A stretch of DNA of 64,000 bases from Triops longicaudatus (Eukaryota; Arthropoda; Branchiopoda; Notostraca; Triopsidae): NCBI GenBank assembly GCA_022885665.1, contig JAGQDJ010000043.1:124001-188000 (forward strand). The letters run 5' to 3'. Below the pieces are notes generated by a model. It was given only the letters and a program-made list of their open reading frames with translations, did not search any database and had not been told where the DNA came from. A program made the position numbers and the translations under genes. Shown one piece after another: positions 61,101 to 64,000 of this stretch (its first letter is position 1; each line of letters starts with the position of its first letter).

Positions 61101-64000
61101 ATTATGTGTCTCTTGGAAACTCTGGAGGACTTCCTGAAAAAGCCATCCCCCTAGCTCTTACACAAAAAGCTTCGAGGACTTAGTAAAGTGAATAAGCACA
61201 AATTAATTTAGATTAGTTATTAGCGGAAGATATTATCATCAATGCTGTAATTTGTTATTACCCACACTATTTTATACGACGTAACACAAAAACCATATGA
61301 CAACGTGAATTGCTTACATAAGACGGTGTGGGGGGGGGGGGCAGCATAGGGAAAAAAATAGTAATTTAGATATGGCTCATTACCAGGCTCATGAGGCCGG
61401 ACAGGTTTTTGGTGGCAATAAAGCTTGCAAGAGGCCTGGCTGTGAGGCCGGTTTTTGAAGTAGCCCATATATCGATGCCGAAAGTGGTAATAAAAAGTTC
61501 CCTCTTTTTTCCGGCGGTGCTAGTTTTAAAGCCCACTGCGTTATCGTCCACAAACCTTTTGCTCTTACTCTTTCGTAAAAGAAACGCATCAACCTTAAAT
61601 TATTTGCTTTTGGCACATAGGTCACGTTTACGCACATTTGGAGAAAATCCTAGCTCGCTCGAAAGCGATAAAAATTGTCTGACATCACGCGTAGTACGAC
61701 GCCATAAATCATCTTCTCGTATCATATAGTTGTCATTGATTTCCGAGTCCTTAAGTTGCTCGCTACTATGTGTTTTCTATATATCGTTCAGCGGATTTTG
61801 CCCTGTTGTATCACCCCATGTTCAAGTTTGATTTGCTGCAAATGTGATTGGATTCAATAGTCTTTTGAGGCGAGTCAGCCACTATTCTTGTCAAGAAAGT
61901 TAAACGCAGTTTCTACAGAGGAGAAAAACCAGTAGGCGAAAAACTTATTTACGGCAGTGAATTAGAGTTATGGAGATTTTACGTTACGACAGATATATTT
62001 TCTGCATAGCAGTTTCCTTTTGGGCACAATTTATTCCCCATAAATGAAAATCTCGATATATAGAGGAGTAATTTACTCAAGTTTAGCTCCTTTAGGTGGC
62101 TTGAGAAATAAATTCTTGGCGTACTATTTTTCTCTCTTTTTGTTCATATTGAGTTTCCGACAGGAGAAATTGGGAGTGGAATGAGCGTGCAAATATCCCA
62201 TTTGTTACGCGTTCGTTCCACAGATGTCTTTAAGCTGTTTCAAAGATTGTGGGTGTAAGAAACTTTGGGTCGGGGGCCCTAAAGGGTTTTAATACAAATT
62301 GCGGTACCTAATTAATCCCAATAAGCGCTTATTGAAATACGTGAATATAAAACCCATTAGTTCCGCTCCTTTTGTTATCCAGATTGTCCTAAATGATGTT
62401 AAAAGTATAGTATGCCTTTCAACATTTTCAAGCTCAGGGAAAAAATAGAAAGAAAGCCAACACACATGGGAAAATAGTATTATTTCGCCCATCATTATTA
62501 CGTACAAAGCTGTCTATTAAGCTTTCTTTAATAAAACCAATGTAGGCTTTTTTCACGTCCAATTAACCTTTAGTGTTCACAGTACTGACATTCGTAGATA
62601 GCAGTAAGAGTACTCTTGCTATACGAAGTCTTCATCTGACGCTAACGGACAATGAGTAAAAGTCATCCGGGGCAACTCGCGGAAATCCGATTTTCCCTGA
62701 CAAATATGGCCAAACATCGCCGATCTGCTGCACTTTTTACGACTCTCTGGCGATGTGCAAACACGTTTGGGGTTTTGTTATTCGAAATATGCCCGCTTAG
62801 TAGAGGAAACATATTTAAATGACATGACACGTGTTACAGATGCAAACACATATTCTGTAAACACTTTGCAATAAAAATAGAGCAAAAAGAGCAGCCTCAG
62901 ATTTAACTCCAGACCTGATATATATCTCGAGAAACTTACTAAGAATATATTTTAGCGGTTACATATACAAAAGTTCCAAGATTCAAGTCCGGTGCTCATG
63001 CTCTTAAATGGCAGTCAATGATCCCGTGTCCCTTAATTGAGAGGACTGGAATATTATAAGGTTTCAAAATCTTAAGCATTACTACCATTCATACTTCCTA
63101 CGTTTAGTTTAACATTGACGTTCATACTTATTTACTGGAATTATCGCGTTTTTAGAAGTTATTTTCGAACGTAACAAAGGAAAGAGAAATTCTCTTCTGC
63201 ATGTAGAACAAGTTTGAGTAGCATTTATGATTTAACAGGAAAAGCACTACTTGTTTCGTACTGTATCTTCACGCTCTTTACGTTGAAAACATTTAGTATT
63301 TGCAGCCACCCTATCAGCGTTGAAATTTCCCAATAACTCCGAGGCAGTTTAACAACAAGGGAGTATTTGGTCAATCTTATCTGTCAAATTTATTCACATC
63401 TATAGGGATATAACATTATTTCTGAACAAAGTGTAGTTTTTTTCTTGGATCCTTTATTAAATATTTATTTTTATATCTGTTACATAATAAAAGATAAAAA
63501 TAGTCCTACGTAAGGTGTAGTCGTCACATCGTTGTTGTATTTCTTGCTGTTAATATCTCCCCCGACAATAGTGTGTGAACTTACAGGATGACCTATAAAA
63601 ACGCTCAGGATTGTATATAACCACGACGGAAACCTGACCCTTACGAAAAAATGTTGGGGATGACGCTCCCTTAGGTGCATTTCTAGGGTGCAAGTATTTT
63701 CTCTAGTAATGCTATGGAAATCGTATTTTCTTGATTCTATGAATAACTAAACAAGCACGAGTTCATTGTTATCCTCTCTAACGGGTCCTCAGGTTGGGTT
63801 TTTGTCAACTGTACGAAACTTAGTTGTCGATGAGGGGTGAGTTGGATACGACGGACGACAGTCGGGAACCTTACCGTAATTCATGCTTCCCGAGGGTACG
63901 AGAACAGAAAAACAAAATACCAAAAAAAGTGCGCTGTATCCACAATTTCGTTACTCCCTTGAGAAACAAGCCAAAACCTCCTCGAAAAGACTCAGTTGTG
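58169..64000. other. Gene-free right end of the window
   Basis: After the CIN85 stop I recognise no coding exon. The first several hundred bases should be CIN85 3' UTR; a canonical AATAAA occurs at 58929-58934, about 760 nt past the stop, and nearer variants may be used. Other observations are an (AAAAATAG)n-like tract at 60248-60277 and a G run at 61330-61341 followed by a relatively GC-rich 300-bp patch (61380-61640) open in several frames. That patch may be a mobile-element relic, because other G runs in this window mark repeat copies. Confidence 0.5.

Noticed and set aside
61389..61637. Overlapping minus- and plus-strand open frames
   Set aside because: A GC-rich patch open in several frames at once; no reverse transcriptase or transposase motif, so not called as coding.
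1..64000. tRNA, rRNA and CRISPR features
   Set aside because: No tRNA-like A/B boxes with a cloverleaf, no rRNA blocks, and no regularly spaced identical repeats with unique spacers were seen. A covariance-model scan would be decisive for tRNAs.

Overview
This is a eukaryotic nuclear window, AT-rich by eye, with seven recognisable spliced protein genes between 18.5 and 58.2 kb and long stretches without recognisable genes on both sides. The gene set points to an arthropod: a RunxA/B/Lozenge-type Runt factor, a Fl(2)d/WTAP m6A factor, a CIN85/Cindr adaptor, and a secreted cysteine-rich protein of a kind I associate with insects and crustaceans. Many introns are only 49-130 nt, mixed with a few of 0.5-3.3 kb. 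A branchiopod or other crustacean is plausible, but that is inference and no species is proposed.

Layout. 1-18.5 kb: no gene recognised. It holds a 520-bp terminal-inverted-repeat element (6.0-6.5 kb), one member of a dispersed repeat family (3.3 kb), and a decayed tandem array of roughly 165-bp units (13.8-15.4 kb). 18.5-21.7 kb: RUNX gene, + strand, four coding exons. 21.7-30.8 kb: gene-free, with a (TA)n tract and a hAT-like fragment. 30.8-35.1 kb: ENOX (+). 35.3-36.8 kb: mitochondrial Mn-SOD (-), tail to tail with ENOX. 37.25-39.9 kb: WTAP (+), head to head with SOD2 across a 474-bp shared promoter interval. 39.9-43.8 kb: repeat-rich spacer. 43.8-45.0 kb: RPF2 (+). 45.1-48.3 kb: DDX10 (-), tail to tail with RPF2 and only 70 bp between stop codons. 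49.4-50.5 kb: secreted cysteine-rich protein (-), 5' end unresolved. 51.3-58.2 kb: CIN85/CD2AP-family adaptor (+) with a GC-AG intron and a hAT-type MITE in its last intron. 58.2-64 kb: no gene recognised.

Exon models were assembled by hand from splice sites, reading phase and remembered family sequences. Every complete model closes in frame: RUNX 457 aa, ENOX 717, SOD2 222, WTAP 486, RPF2 320, DDX10 788, CIN85 605. Functionally the block from 30 to 48 kb is mostly housekeeping: redox (ENOX, SOD2), RNA methylation and splicing (WTAP) and ribosome assembly (RPF2 for 60S, DDX10 for 40S). RUNX and CIN85 are developmental or signalling genes with longer introns and spacers. I found no previously undescribed multi-gene system. 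The most unusual items are the decayed array, the mobile-element copies, three stop-free introns of length divisible by three, and the cysteine-rich gene.
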